Origin: Bacillaceae bacterium IKA-2
GTDB lineage: Bacteria > Bacillota > Bacilli > Bacillales > Anaerobacillaceae
Assembly: GCA_031761875.1 (NCBI GenBank)
Contig: CP134492.1
Coordinates: 2,108,001-2,172,000, forward strand
Reading direction: 5' to 3'
DNA: 64,000 bases
The notes beneath the pieces were generated by a model, which saw nothing but the letters and a program-made list of their open reading frames with translations, made no database searches and was not told where the DNA came from. This document shows positions 37,092 through 46,185 of this stretch, in pieces. The translations under genes and the position numbers were made by a program. The number at the start of each line of letters is the position of its first letter. The stretch's first letter is position 1.

Positions 37092-37889
37092 ATGAGAGGG
37101 ATGAAGATTGCAATTACTGGAAAAGGTGGAGTTGGCAAAACAACGCTATCAGCCTGTTTGGCACACCTTCTAAAGCAAAATGGTAAAGAGGTATTGGCTG
37201 TTGATGCCGACCCAGATGCTAATTTTGGCATGGCATTAGGCTTTTCTGATGAGGAATTAGCATCTGTGCGCACGATTGCTAATGATCGAAAACTTATTAA
37301 AGAGCGAACAGGAGCTGAGCCTGGGGTTAGTGGCCAATGGTTTTCGCTAAATCCAAAGGTAGCAGATGTTCCGAAGCGTTATGTTTCGGTTCATAATGAC
37401 ATAAAACTATTGCAGCTAGGTACTGTTGAAAGTGGTGGAGCAGGTTGTGCTTGTCCGGAAAGTACATTTTTAAAAGCTTTGTTAAATCACATTATCTTAG
37501 ATGAAAACGACGCTGTTATCGTAGATATGGAAGCTGGAATTGAACATTTAGGTAGAGGCACAGCAGGCAGTGTCGATGCGTTTATTATTGTCGTTGAGCC
37601 TGGAAAAAGAAGCATTGCAACCGCTAAGACAATTGTTAAGCTAGCAGAAGATATTGGTGTGAAAAATATATATGCAGTTGTAAATAAATGTGTTGAAAAT
37701 AATTCAGCTGAGATTGAAAAAGCTTTAGGAGATATTCAGGTAATTGGTGCGATACCTTATTTGAAAGAGGCACCAGAAGCTGACTTAAGTGGTGTGCCGT
37801 TGTTTGAGTATGCCCCTAGTTGTCTGACCTTTGTCGAACCGATTTACAACTTTTTGTTAAAACAATATGCGGTTAAACATGTACTGTAG
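37092..37889 (+). CDS. cooC: CO dehydrogenase nickel-insertion ATPase CooC
   Basis: 265 residues from ATG 37092, six bases after AAGGAGAG; TTG 37089 is an alternative. A deviant Walker A P-loop of the SIMIBI class (ITGKGGVGKTTLSACLAH) is followed by VDADPDANFGMALG, the cysteine pair GAGCACPES, and VDMEAGIEHLGRG. CooC proteins hydrolyse ATP to load Ni into the C-cluster of CooS. It lies 91 bases after cooS, so co-transcription is probable. Annotation is firm from the CooC-specific CAC motif. Confidence 0.92.
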   Translation: MRGMKIAITGKGGVGKTTLSACLAHLLKQNGKEVLAVDADPDANFGMALGFSDEELASVRTIANDRKLIKERTGAEPGVSGQWFSLNPKVADVPKRYVSVHNDIKLLQLGTVESGGAGCACPESTFLKALLNHIILDENDAVIVDMEAGIEHLGRGTAGSVDAFIIVVEPGKRSIATAKTIVKLAEDIGVKNIYAVVNKCVENNSAEIEKALGDIQVIGAIPYLKEAPEADLSGVPLFEYAPSCLTFVEPIYNFLLKQYAVKHVL

Positions 37890-38071
37890 GCAGGGGGACA
37901 GCGTACCTTGTCCCCGAACATTAATAGGTTACATCTAAGTGAGTGTTGAATTGGGTGTTTGTGGATTAATGTGACGTTAATACTCCAAGGGTGACTTAGT
38001 TATTTGAGAAAAACTCTGCTCGGTTTCCTATCAGATTTTAAAATTATTCAAACAACAGTGGGGTTATAATT

Positions 38072-38749
38072 ATGTTTGATGTGGAATTAATATCTATTCT
38101 GACACTCGGTTTGATACTGGGAATTAAGCATGCGTTAGAACCGGATCATATAATCGGAGTTTCTACTATTGCAGCTCAAAGTAAAAAATTATGGAGGGCC
38201 GCATTATCTGGGGTTTTCTGGGGGATAGGACATACAATTACCTTATTTATAATAGGAATGATGCTAATTTTTCTAAAAGTTACTATTCCCGATAACTGGG
38301 CGCTCAGTCTAGAGTTCTTAGTAGGCGTTATGCTTGTTTATTTTGGTCTTTCAGCTATATATTCCAAAAAACGAGCTATACATTCCGAACAACATAACGA
38401 TGAATGGGTAAACAAAGTGCAGGGGAAACTTCCTTATCGTAAATCATTATTCATGGGGTTTATCCATGGCTTAGCGGGCAGTGCAGCGATGATCTTATTG
38501 ACGATAAGTACAGTAAATAATGCTTGGGAAGGTGCTCTTTACATTCTTTTTTTTGGTGCAGGAACGGTTATAAGCATGCTCTTCTTTAGTACAATAATCG
38601 GAATTCCATTTGTGATGAGTAAGAGTAAAATGATTATAAATAAACGACTTGTACAATTTACGGGTGTGTTAAGTATTGCATTTGGAATTTACTATATGTA
38701 TAACCTCGGTGTAACAGAAGGTTTATTTGCGCTGCTTCTGTCACTTTAG
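38072..38749 (+). CDS. Nickel-permease-like membrane protein (NicO/UreH type)
   Basis: 225 residues. The HX4DH motif of nickel/cobalt permeases is present in GIKHALEPDHIIGVSTIAAQ (His20, Asp25, His26), with a second histidine motif in FWGIGHTITLFIIG, and six or so helices (~5-30, 45-70, 78-95, 125-150, 155-180, 195-222). Nickel uptake or efflux would serve the neighbouring CO dehydrogenase and CooC. It is 180 bases from cooC and separated by a GGGGACAGCG-type repeat, so it may have its own promoter. Direction of transport cannot be told from sequence. Confidence 0.75.
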   Translation: MFDVELISILTLGLILGIKHALEPDHIIGVSTIAAQSKKLWRAALSGVFWGIGHTITLFIIGMMLIFLKVTIPDNWALSLEFLVGVMLVYFGLSAIYSKKRAIHSEQHNDEWVNKVQGKLPYRKSLFMGFIHGLAGSAAMILLTISTVNNAWEGALYILFFGAGTVISMLFFSTIIGIPFVMSKSKMIINKRLVQFTGVLSIAFGIYYMYNLGVTEGLFALLLSL

Positions 38750-39128
38750 TAATTCTAGGGGCTATCTCAACCCGGAAAATCATATTTCATCCCCCCCCGG
38801 CGGTAGGATAGAAGACTCGAAGAGTCGGTGGTGGACATAATTTGAAGGGATCTTCTTTTCTTAGGAATAGTCGGTGCTTGGCATCACCTGTCAAATTTTT
38901 TATAAAACAGTATAAAAATAAGCGATCGGTTTTTTAACGGTTGCTTTTTTGATTTTCCTAGAGAGGATTCGGAAGAGAAAACTTTGATAAACGTACAATT
39001 TCATGTATATAAAAATTTTCTAGAGGGGACGTTATAGAAGATAACGGGTCAATTGACAGTCCGATCAGTTCAATTTTAGATCTTATGGTTTGATTGATAA
39101 AAATAATTAGAATACATGGAGGGTTATA
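38750..39128. other. Intergenic region with a family C fragment
   Basis: A C-rich stretch (CATCCCCCCCCGGCGG near 38790), a short unit GGTGCTTGGCATCACCTGTC near 38871-38891, and a family C end AAGCGATCGGTTTTTTAACG followed by GTTGCTTTTTT (38920-38950). AT-rich sequence leads to the DUF3231 remnant. No gene seen. Confidence 0.4.
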
Positions 39129-39700
39129 ATGAACAACAATATGGCAACTACTCATTCAAGTACAGTTATAACTTCTGTTGAAATGGCTTGCCTTTGGAAC
39201 GGATACCTAATCGAATCGTTAGTTCACCACATGTAAAAATATATTTTACAGCACATAGAAGATCCCGATATTAAATTGTTGGTTGACACTTGCCATTCGC
39301 TATTGAAAAAGCATATAGATATGTATTATTCCATTTTTAATAAAGATGGATTTCCGATTCCAAGAGGAACTCAATTAGAAGACATCAACTTAGAGGCTAA
39401 TCGGCTTTATTCTGACGTATACTATATTAATTATATAAAAAATGTGGCGAAGTTTGCTCTAATTTCTCACCCTTTTCTGATAGATTGATGCTGTTCCAAG
39501 AAAGTTTGATGGCAACTGCTGGAATAGGAAACTATGGGTTGGCCGTTGCGCATAGCCAAAGAAAAGATGTAGGGCTTACATATGTCCGGTTATTTGGAGA
39601 GGCGATCGAATATGCATCCGAGGGAGGGAAATTAATGGTGGATAGAGGGATGGAGCAACCACCCTTAGCTAGCGACAGAGAGAGTTTAGTTAATAAATAA
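39129..39700 (+). pseudogene. DUF3231 (spore-coat-like) protein, inactivated
   Basis: The reading frame from ATG 39129 (TGGAGG upstream) runs through SSTVITSVEMACLWNGYLIE and hits TAA at 39234-39236, but the same frame continues YILQHIEDPDIKLLVDTC to a stop at 39487. The next part, LMLFQESLMATAGIGNYGLA to the end at 39700 (MEQPPLASDRESLVN), is in another frame. The tail EQPP(L/Q)A is characteristic of the DUF3231 family found in Bacillus spores. One stop and one frameshift disrupt the gene. Confidence 0.75.
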
Positions 39701-40045
39701 ACGGATTAGAAAAACATCATTCTATAATCTACAAAATATGAAAGTTAATCTCCATGTAGTGCCTGGCAACACCCGTAAGAAGGAAGAAGTACCATTTTAA
39801 TAAAAGGAAAATCCTTACTGCATGTAGAATATATAGCAGTAAGGATTTTTTGCGTACAAAGTGTTTACGATTATGAGAAAAATTTTATTTTTAGATAAAA
39901 AAATAAAAAGCGGTTTATAATTAAACATAATTCATCAATTTATAATAAACAATCGGTTAATAAGAATGTTGATTGAAAATGATGATAGACTTTGAGTCCC
40001 TGGCACCATCCGGTACACTAAGTAAAAAATAAAAGGAGTTTTGAT
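39701..40045. other. Intergenic region with short repeat relics
   Basis: GTGCCTGGCAACACCCGTAA (39758) and GTCCCTGGCACCATCC (40000) are relics of a repeat seen also near 38871 and 41711. CTTACTGCATG...AGCAGTAAGGATTTTTT (39817-39852) forms a terminator-like hairpin. The rest is AT-rich. The leader of the reductase gene ends it. Confidence 0.4.
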
Positions 40046-41071
40046 ATGAAGAAAGTGAATAGTCAAATTGTATTAGGTAATAGACCTGTAGGAATGCCTG
40101 ATGAAGATACATTTCAATTCGTTGAACAGGACATTAAGGAGCTAAAAGAAGGGGAAGTTTTACTACGAACGCTTTATGTGTCTGTTGATCCCTATATGAG
40201 AGGTAGAATGTATGATGCAAAATCGTATATCGAACCATTTCAACTAGGTAAAGTAATTGAAGGTGGATCAATGGGAGAAGTTATCGAAACTAAGTCTGAA
40301 AATTTTCAGCGTGGTGATGTTGTTATTGGGATGTTCGGTTGGCAAACATATTATTCCGCAAAAGAGAATGAAATTAGAAAAATTGATCCATCGGTAGCAA
40401 CGATTTCAACACATTTAGGTATTCTAGGAATGACGGGATTAACTGCCTATTTCGGATTATTAGATATTGGACAGCCGAAAGAAGGAGAGACGGTGGTTAT
40501 CTCAGGAGCGGCAGGAGCTGTTGGATCGATTGTAGGGCAAATTGCCAAAATAAAAGGAGCTCGAGTAGTTGGGATTGCTGGATCTGATGAAAAAATTTCA
40601 TTCCTGAAGGAACAATTACATTTTGATGAAGCGATTAATTATAAAACAGCTACAGATATGAAGAAAGAAATTGAGCAAGCCTGTCCTAACGGTGTCGATG
40701 TTTATTTTGATAATGTTGGTGGGGAGATATCGGATGCAGTTCTAGCGAAACTGAACCGATTTGCGCGTATTCCTGTTTGTGGAGCCATTTCTTCCTATAA
40801 TTTAGAAAAGGTGGATGTCGGACCTCGTTTGCAAACAACATTAATTAAGAAGAGTGTACTTATGCAAGGATTTACGGTCGGTAATTATGCAAATCGTTTT
40901 CAAGAAGGTGCTATGCAGCTAGGGAAATGGTTACAGGAAGGCAAACTTACAAACCGTGAAACCATGCGGGAAGGCTTTGAAAATATCCCAAATGCATTCC
41001 TTGATCTCTTTGAAGGCAATAATATTGGTAAGCTACTTGTAAAAGTGGCTGAACGTCAATATAAACAATAA
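40046..41071 (+). CDS. NADP-dependent MDR-family oxidoreductase (YfmJ-like)
   Basis: 341 residues, with AAAAGGAG upstream. A zinc-free medium-chain reductase: the N-terminal catalytic region VSVDPYMRGRMYD is characteristic of the YfmJ/YncB and leukotriene-B4 dehydrogenase group, and the nucleotide-binding motif VVISGAAGAVGSIVGQIAKI lies at ~150-170. Members reduce alpha,beta-unsaturated carbonyls using NADPH. It is probably a stand-alone detoxification gene; no operon partner is present. YfmJ of B. subtilis is the closest I recognise. Confidence 0.88.
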   Translation: MKKVNSQIVLGNRPVGMPDEDTFQFVEQDIKELKEGEVLLRTLYVSVDPYMRGRMYDAKSYIEPFQLGKVIEGGSMGEVIETKSENFQRGDVVIGMFGWQTYYSAKENEIRKIDPSVATISTHLGILGMTGLTAYFGLLDIGQPKEGETVVISGAAGAVGSIVGQIAKIKGARVVGIAGSDEKISFLKEQLHFDEAINYKTATDMKKEIEQACPNGVDVYFDNVGGEISDAVLAKLNRFARIPVCGAISSYNLEKVDVGPRLQTTLIKKSVLMQGFTVGNYANRFQEGAMQLGKWLQEGKLTNRETMREGFENIPNAFLDLFEGNNIGKLLVKVAERQYKQ

Positions 41072-41123
41072 ATACACATTAAATAGAAGCGATCGACATA
41101 TAAATAGAGAATTAATTAAATAA

Positions 41124-41268
41124 GGAATGGATTTCATAATGCAGATTCTTCGCCACTAGGATACTACATCTAGTCAAAATAAAACATTTTAAACTAGGGA
41201 GTTGAAATGAACCGTTTTCAACTTAGTAGCTTGATGTGGCTAGTTTTTGGTGTTATGAAATTCATTCA
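41124..41268. mobile_element. MITE-like element, longer copy
   Basis: The left end GGAATGGATTTCATAATGCAG and the right end TGTTATGAAATTCATTC are inverted. The interior shares CTACATCTAGT and GATGTGGCTAGTTTTTGG with the element at 48569-48677, but contains about 37 extra bases. No protein. A spurious frame starting at 41207 arises from it. Confidence 0.6.
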
Positions 41269-41306
41269 ATATGATAGATATACAGATAAGGGAGTGTTCA
41301 CAAGTG

Positions 41307-41510
41307 ATGTATTTGTTAGCTATATTTTTGCCGCCAGTAGCAGTTTTGTTTGCTGGAAAACCAATTCAAGCAATCTTAAATTTTTTTCTAACTTTACTTT
41401 TTTGGATACCTGGAATGATACACGCTATTCTAGTTGTAAACGAAAACAAAGCAGATAAGAGAATGAAACGACAAGTAACTTTACAAGCAAAGATGAATAA
41501 AGATAAATAA
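41307..41510 (+). CDS. YqaE/Pmp3-family small membrane protein
   Basis: 67 residues from ATG 41307 (AAGGGAGTG upstream; GTG 41304 also possible). It contains MYLLAIFLPPVAVLFAGKPI, then LTLLFWIPGMIHAILVV, the two-helix UPF0057 signature, followed by a short basic tail. Pmp3-type proteolipids are small membrane proteins linked to ion and membrane-potential stress. It lies right after a MITE-like element and before the first copy of the 93-bp repeat, which would be its terminator. Confidence 0.85.
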   Translation: MYLLAIFLPPVAVLFAGKPIQAILNFFLTLLFWIPGMIHAILVVNENKADKRMKRQVTLQAKMNKDK

Positions 41511-41582
41511 AGGAAAGCTCATTGCTAATATTATTGAGGAAAATTCTTCACGCCTGCAAATTTAAAACTTGCATCCTAAAAA

Positions 41583-41675
41583 CCACACGAACTAGGTAGT
41601 TTTTTGCGAAGCCCTCTATTATATAAAGGTAACCGTGTAGTAATAAGCGTTCGGCTTATTGACGGTTGCTTTTTT
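41583..41675. repeat. 93-bp repeat, copy 1 (terminator-containing)
   Basis: Identical base for base to 58175-58267. Its right half folds as AACCGT...ACGGTT outside AATAAGC-GTTCG-GCTTATT, followed by GCTTTTTT, a strong terminator-like structure. It is 73 bases after the YqaE gene. It is family C-related but far more closely matched to its twin than to other copies. Confidence 0.9.
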
Positions 41676-42308
41676 AATATGCAGAATCATTTTTTCTCCA
41701 AATTTATTATAGTGCCTGGAACTATTTTACTGAGGCAGAAAAGTTTGTGTTTAAAAATCATTGAAACCAATGCCGCATTGCATTGGCACCACCCGTAAAA
41801 TACAGAAAAACTTGTGTTGTAAACTGGTCAGTTGCTGATAGATAGTTAAGAATTTTTTTGTCTGGAGCAGAGACTCCACCTACTTCATCAACCATTTGCT
41901 AGCTGTCTTCTTCTGAAAGTTACTTTATATGAAGTTATCAAGGAACAAATAGAAACTGGAAATCCCCTTAAATGAGGAGTTAAATATAATATCTGATCAA
42001 TTACGAATGCACCATAGCGGCAAGCTTCAAGAATTTTGGCTTTTCAGCTAATCTGATACTAAAACGTATGAAACTAGCGAACTAATACCAAACAAACACA
42101 ATGTAAGTACAAATAAAAAAAATAGCTAAAATATGTATAAATCAGTTAAAATTTCGTTGCTTTTATCCGTGTTTGTGTGGTAATATTTACCTAGATACTT
42201 ATATTGTGTGTTTTCTTGCATTGGTTTCATCTTCTATGAAACTATAATAATCTTTACTTAATTTATAGTTACATAGATTTAATAATATAATAAAAGGGGA
42301 GAAGTGGA
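41676..42308. promoter_or_regulatory. Repeat mosaic and promoter of the sugar importer
   Basis: Bases ~41710-41940 are a mosaic of family C pieces (ACAGAAAAACTTGTGTTG; TGATAGATAGTTAAGAA; CTGTCTTCTTCTG). The promoter proposed for the binding-protein gene has -35 TTGGTT (42221-42226) and -10 TATAAT (42243-42248), 16 bases apart, with the palindrome GTTTCAT-N5-ATGAAAC (42224-42242) across the spacer, a good place for a repressor such as the DeoR protein. The ribosome binding site is AAAGGGGAGAAG. Confidence 0.45.
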
Positions 42309-43430
42309 ATGAAAAAAGGCTTTATTAAGATGGCGGCTGTATCTGCTCTTGCTTTAACATTACTGCTAACAGGTTGTTCATCTGGAAACAATGAATCATC
42401 TGAACCGGCAAAAGGGGACGAAAATGTATCTTTAGATAACGTTCCAGAAATATTTGCTGGTGGCGAAAGTATGAAGATAAAGGTTATTAGAAAAATCGGT
42501 GGCGATGATCATACAGCGCAGTTCTTAGCAGGTGCTAAGGCTGAAGGTGAAGCATTAGGCTTTAAGGTTGATGTATTTACAGCAAATGGTGATACAGCTA
42601 GATTTCATGATGCTATTGCCCAAACGATTCAAGAGAACTATGACGGTTTAATCATCTCTCATGGCGATGATGAGGCAACAGTTAATGCAGTTCAAGATGC
42701 GGTTGACAAAGGAATCAAGGTAGCAACATTTGATTCAAATGGCGACCTTGCGACAATTGAGGGAGTTACGCTTACTTCTCAAGATGACGAGGCGTTAGCT
42801 GCTTTAGCATTTGATCAATTGATTGAAGATTATGATGCTGAAGCGAATATTGTTTACCTATGGGTTGACGGGTTTCCGCCAATGGTGAGACGTAACACAG
42901 TTTATCAGGATCGTCTTGACAATAATCCTGGTCTAACTGAAGTTGAACGTTTTGGTGTTGCGGCAGCAGATACATCTGTTCAAACTCAAAATGCAGTTGC
43001 AGCAATGCTTAATAAACATCCTGAAGGAAGTATTGACGCAATTTTTGCTACTTGGGATGCATTCGCTATAGGTGCAGCTCGCGCTATTAAAGAAGCAGGT
43101 AGAGACGAAATAAAAATTTATGGTATTGATGTTTCTAATGCAGATTTAGAAATAATGCAAGAGCAAGATGGCCCCTGGACTTACACAGCGGCAGTTGATC
43201 CAAAGTTAATTGGCGAAGTAAATATGAGAATTGTTGCGAAAAAATTGGCTGGAGAAGAAACGCCTCAATTTTATGACCTTGAAGCGTCACTTATTTCTCA
43301 AACAGCATTACAATCTTCAAGTGAACCTGTAAATATGGTCACTCTTGCCGATATTATCCCTGGTTGGGGAGAAACAACATCGTTTGAAGAAGAGTGGATG
43401 AAGACTTTAAAAGAATATCACAAGAAGTAA
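42309..43430 (+). CDS. Sugar ABC transporter substrate-binding lipoprotein
   Basis: 373 residues. A lipoprotein signal peptide with lipobox LLTGC (Cys23) and a low-complexity linker precede a type I periplasmic binding fold (~50-360) of the RbsB group (AQTIQENYDGLIISHGDDEA; IDAIFATWDAFAIGAARAI; IKIYGIDVSNADL). It should bind an exported pentose-like sugar and pass it to the RbsA/RbsC-like pair 230 bases downstream. With the MTR-kinase and isomerase homologues following, a 5-deoxy- or 5-methylthio-pentose is a more likely ligand than ribose, but that is inference. Confidence 0.85.
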   Translation: MKKGFIKMAAVSALALTLLLTGCSSGNNESSEPAKGDENVSLDNVPEIFAGGESMKIKVIRKIGGDDHTAQFLAGAKAEGEALGFKVDVFTANGDTARFHDAIAQTIQENYDGLIISHGDDEATVNAVQDAVDKGIKVATFDSNGDLATIEGVTLTSQDDEALAALAFDQLIEDYDAEANIVYLWVDGFPPMVRRNTVYQDRLDNNPGLTEVERFGVAAADTSVQTQNAVAAMLNKHPEGSIDAIFATWDAFAIGAARAIKEAGRDEIKIYGIDVSNADLEIMQEQDGPWTYTAAVDPKLIGEVNMRIVAKKLAGEETPQFYDLEASLISQTALQSSSEPVNMVTLADIIPGWGETTSFEEEWMKTLKEYHKK

Positions 43431-43470
43431 GTTTTCTTATTACTAGCATTAAAGAATAATTATGAATGTA

Positions 43471-43594
43471 AGGAGGATGACTCAAAAGGAATTGTACTTT
43501 CCCTTGTAAGGTGTTAAATCTAATCCTAAGTTTAAAGTGGGATTAATGAAGCCTCTTTTATTGGAAGTGTCTATTCTAATAGAGTGATCCTCCT
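43471..43594 (+). other. Structured intergenic RNA candidate
   Basis: AGGAGGATGACTC (43471-43483) pairs with GAGTGATCCTCCT (43582-43594), 12 of 13 bases. Inside, TAATCCTA and TGGGATTA can pair. TTTATTT follows. It lies between the binding-protein gene and the ATPase gene, where partial termination usually raises binding-protein levels. A regulatory RNA is possible. Confidence 0.4.
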
Positions 43595-43656
43595 TTATTT
43601 ATGCCGTGCCTGATTAGTAGGTTGTTTTATTGGTATCCTGATAGGAAGGATGGTAG

Positions 43657-45168
43657 ATGTGTGTGGAAACTATATTGTTAGAAATGAAAAATATATCGAT
43701 CGAATTTCCCGGTGTTAAAGCACTTGATAGCGTGGACTTTGAAACTGAGACAGGTACAACGCACGCTCTTATTGGAGCAAATGGAGCTGGAAAGTCAACC
43801 TTAATGAAGGTACTTTCAGGTGCTTATCATCATTATACCGGTGACATATACATAGATGGAGAAAAAGTAAATATTAGATCCCCGAAGGATGCCCAAAGTT
43901 ATGGAATCCAAATTGTCTATCAAGAGGTAGATACTGCTCTCGTCCCAAATTTAACAGTAGGGGAAAATATTATGCTCATAGATACTGTTAATGGAATGGG
44001 AAACAAACAATTGATTAATTGGAAAAGTATTCATAAAAAAGCTACTGAGATTTTAGAAGGAATGAATGTAAACGTTTCAACAAAAAAGTTAGTTAGTGAA
44101 TTAACATTGGCTCAGAAGCAAATGATCTTAATTGCTAGATCGGTCTCAACTAAATGTAAGTTTTTGATTTTAGATGAACCAACTGCACCGTTGAGTTCCA
44201 CGGAGACAATTGAGCTTTTTCGAATTGTAAAGGATTTAAAAAGTAAAAACGTTGGGATCATTTTTATTTCTCATCGTTTAGCAGAATTATTTGAAATTTG
44301 TGATGACATTACTGTGATGCGTAACGGACTATTTGTAAAAAAAGAAAAGATTTCTGAAACAACAATTAATTATGTTGTAGAGCAAATGCTTGGAAAAAAG
44401 CTAGAAGAGCAGTTCCCGAAATTCGAAGTTAATATTGGCGATACAGTCCTCGAAGTAAATGGACTTTATGATAAAGATAAAATTAAAGATTTTAATATAA
44501 GTATAAGAGCTGGTGAAATAGTTGGTCTAGCAGGACTTGTCGGCGCTGGAAAAACTGAATTTTGCAAAGCGTTATTTGGTTCTACAAAGGCAACGTCAGG
44601 AGAAGTGATTTTAAAGGGCAGCACCTTAAAAATTAATAGCCCTCATGATGCTGTCAGACAAGGGTTCGCTTTAGTGCCAGAAGAAAGGCGGAAAGAAGGT
44701 ATTTTAGTTCTAGAAACAGTAGCAACAAACCTATCCGCGGCAAGCTTAAATAATTTTTCGAATATTTTTGGTTTTTTAAACTTCAAAAGTGAACAAAAAA
44801 AAGCGCGAGAAGTGATTTCCAGTCTGGGAATTAAGACACCTTCAGAAGCCACAAAAGTACAAAATCTTTCTGGTGGAAATCAACAAAAAGTAGCTATCGG
44901 TAAATGGTTAATAGCTGATGCCGATGTATATATTTTTGATGAACCTACAAAGGGAGTAGATGTAGGAGCGAAAAAAGACATTTTCGAACTTATTGCTGCC
45001 CTTGCCCAAAAAGGTAAAGCGATTATTTATGCGTCATGTGAGTTGTCAGAAATTATTGGGATTACAGACCGAGTTTATGTCGTCTATGACGGTCAGGTAG
45101 CTAAAGAATTTGAAACAAAACACACGAATGAAGAAGAACTATTACTTTATTCAACGGGAGGCAAATAG
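43657..45168 (+). CDS. Sugar ABC transporter ATPase (RbsA type, two nucleotide-binding domains)
   Basis: 503 residues, AGGAAGGA upstream of ATG 43657. The first nucleotide-binding domain (~1-235) has Walker A GANGAGKST and Walker B LILDEPTAPLS. The second (~250-500) has the variant P-loop GLVGAGKTE, the signature LSGGNQQKVAIGKWL and IFDEPTKGVD. This fused arrangement is that of monosaccharide importers (RbsA/XylG/MglA). The permease gene follows one base after its stop, so the two form a complex. Confidence 0.93.
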   Translation: MCVETILLEMKNISIEFPGVKALDSVDFETETGTTHALIGANGAGKSTLMKVLSGAYHHYTGDIYIDGEKVNIRSPKDAQSYGIQIVYQEVDTALVPNLTVGENIMLIDTVNGMGNKQLINWKSIHKKATEILEGMNVNVSTKKLVSELTLAQKQMILIARSVSTKCKFLILDEPTAPLSSTETIELFRIVKDLKSKNVGIIFISHRLAELFEICDDITVMRNGLFVKKEKISETTINYVVEQMLGKKLEEQFPKFEVNIGDTVLEVNGLYDKDKIKDFNISIRAGEIVGLAGLVGAGKTEFCKALFGSTKATSGEVILKGSTLKINSPHDAVRQGFALVPEERRKEGILVLETVATNLSAASLNNFSNIFGFLNFKSEQKKAREVISSLGIKTPSEATKVQNLSGGNQQKVAIGKWLIADADVYIFDEPTKGVDVGAKKDIFELIAALAQKGKAIIYASCELSEIIGITDRVYVVYDGQVAKEFETKHTNEEELLLYSTGGK

Positions 45169-45169
45169 A

Positions 45170-46174
45170 ATGAGTGCTCCGAGTACAGCGCCAAATACTG
45201 TCGCTCAAAAGAAAAGCTTTGATTTTTTTGACTTTTTGTATAAATATGGAACGATTGTCACGATATTTGTCCTTATTATTATTTTTGCGATGGCGAATCC
45301 TTCATTTTTGCAATCGAACAACATCATCAATATTTTAAGATCAATCTCGATTGTAACGATTATTGCTGTAGGAATCACAATCTCTCTATCGGTCAGTGGA
45401 TTTGACCTTTCAGTTGGTTCTGTTGCTTCACTTGCGAATGCGATTGTTATTTCGATGTTTGTTTGGCATTCGCAAACGACAGTTGTGGCAATTATTGTTG
45501 CGATTGCCGCGGCTTTATTAGTCGGTGCTCTAAATGCCTTTTTAATTGTAAAAATTAGAATTCCTGATATGTTGATTACGCTGGCGATGATGTTCATTAT
45601 TCAAGGAGTCGCCCTTACGTATACAAGGGGGGCTACCGTCTCACAAAATATGGTTATGCAAGATGGAACTTTTGCAACAGGTAGAATTAGTCCTCTTTTT
45701 GCAAAGCTTGGACAGGTTCCCTGGATTATCTTGATTATGCTTTTTGTGGTTATTTTTGTGCATATATTTTTAACCTACACAAAGCACGGTCGTTATATGT
45801 ATGTTATTGGTGGAAATGCAGAGGCAGCAAGATTATCAGGTATTCCTGTGAATAGGTACAAGATTATCGCCTATTTGATGTCGGCGACTCTTGCTGCAAC
45901 AGGGGGAATTATTTTAGCATCAAGAATTATGACTGCGGAAATTAATGCAGGTGGGCCATATTTAATGGATGCTGTGGCGGCAGCCTTTATTGGCTTCTCT
46001 GTATTAGGGGCAGGGAAGCCAAACGCCTTTGGAACGCTTGTTGGTGCTATACTGATTGGGATTTTGGCAAATGGATTAGTGATGATGTCAGTTCCTTATT
46101 ATGCGATGGACATTGTTAAAGGTACGGTTTTGGCTTTTGCCCTTGCGCTCACTTATTATAAAATGAAAAATTAG
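45170..46174 (+). CDS. Sugar ABC transporter permease (RbsC type)
   Basis: 334 residues from ATG 45170, with CGGGAGG upstream and one base after the ATPase stop; earlier in-frame codons lie within the ATPase gene. Eight to ten hydrophobic segments. Family markers include SVSGFDLSVGSVASLANAI, GGNAEAARLSGIPVNRYK and VAAAFIGFSVLGAGKPNAFG. It would pair with the RbsA-like ATPase and the lipoprotein to import the sugar. The kinase gene follows 11 bases later. Confidence 0.93.
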   Translation: MSAPSTAPNTVAQKKSFDFFDFLYKYGTIVTIFVLIIIFAMANPSFLQSNNIINILRSISIVTIIAVGITISLSVSGFDLSVGSVASLANAIVISMFVWHSQTTVVAIIVAIAAALLVGALNAFLIVKIRIPDMLITLAMMFIIQGVALTYTRGATVSQNMVMQDGTFATGRISPLFAKLGQVPWIILIMLFVVIFVHIFLTYTKHGRYMYVIGGNAEAARLSGIPVNRYKIIAYLMSATLAATGGIILASRIMTAEINAGGPYLMDAVAAAFIGFSVLGAGKPNAFGTLVGAILIGILANGLVMMSVPYYAMDIVKGTVLAFALALTYYKMKN

Positions 46175-46185
46175 GAGGTTTTTAA

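Noticed and set aside
41207-41458. 83-codon frame
   Set aside because: It reads through the MITE-like element and then the YqaE gene in another frame; the YqaE frame matches a known family.
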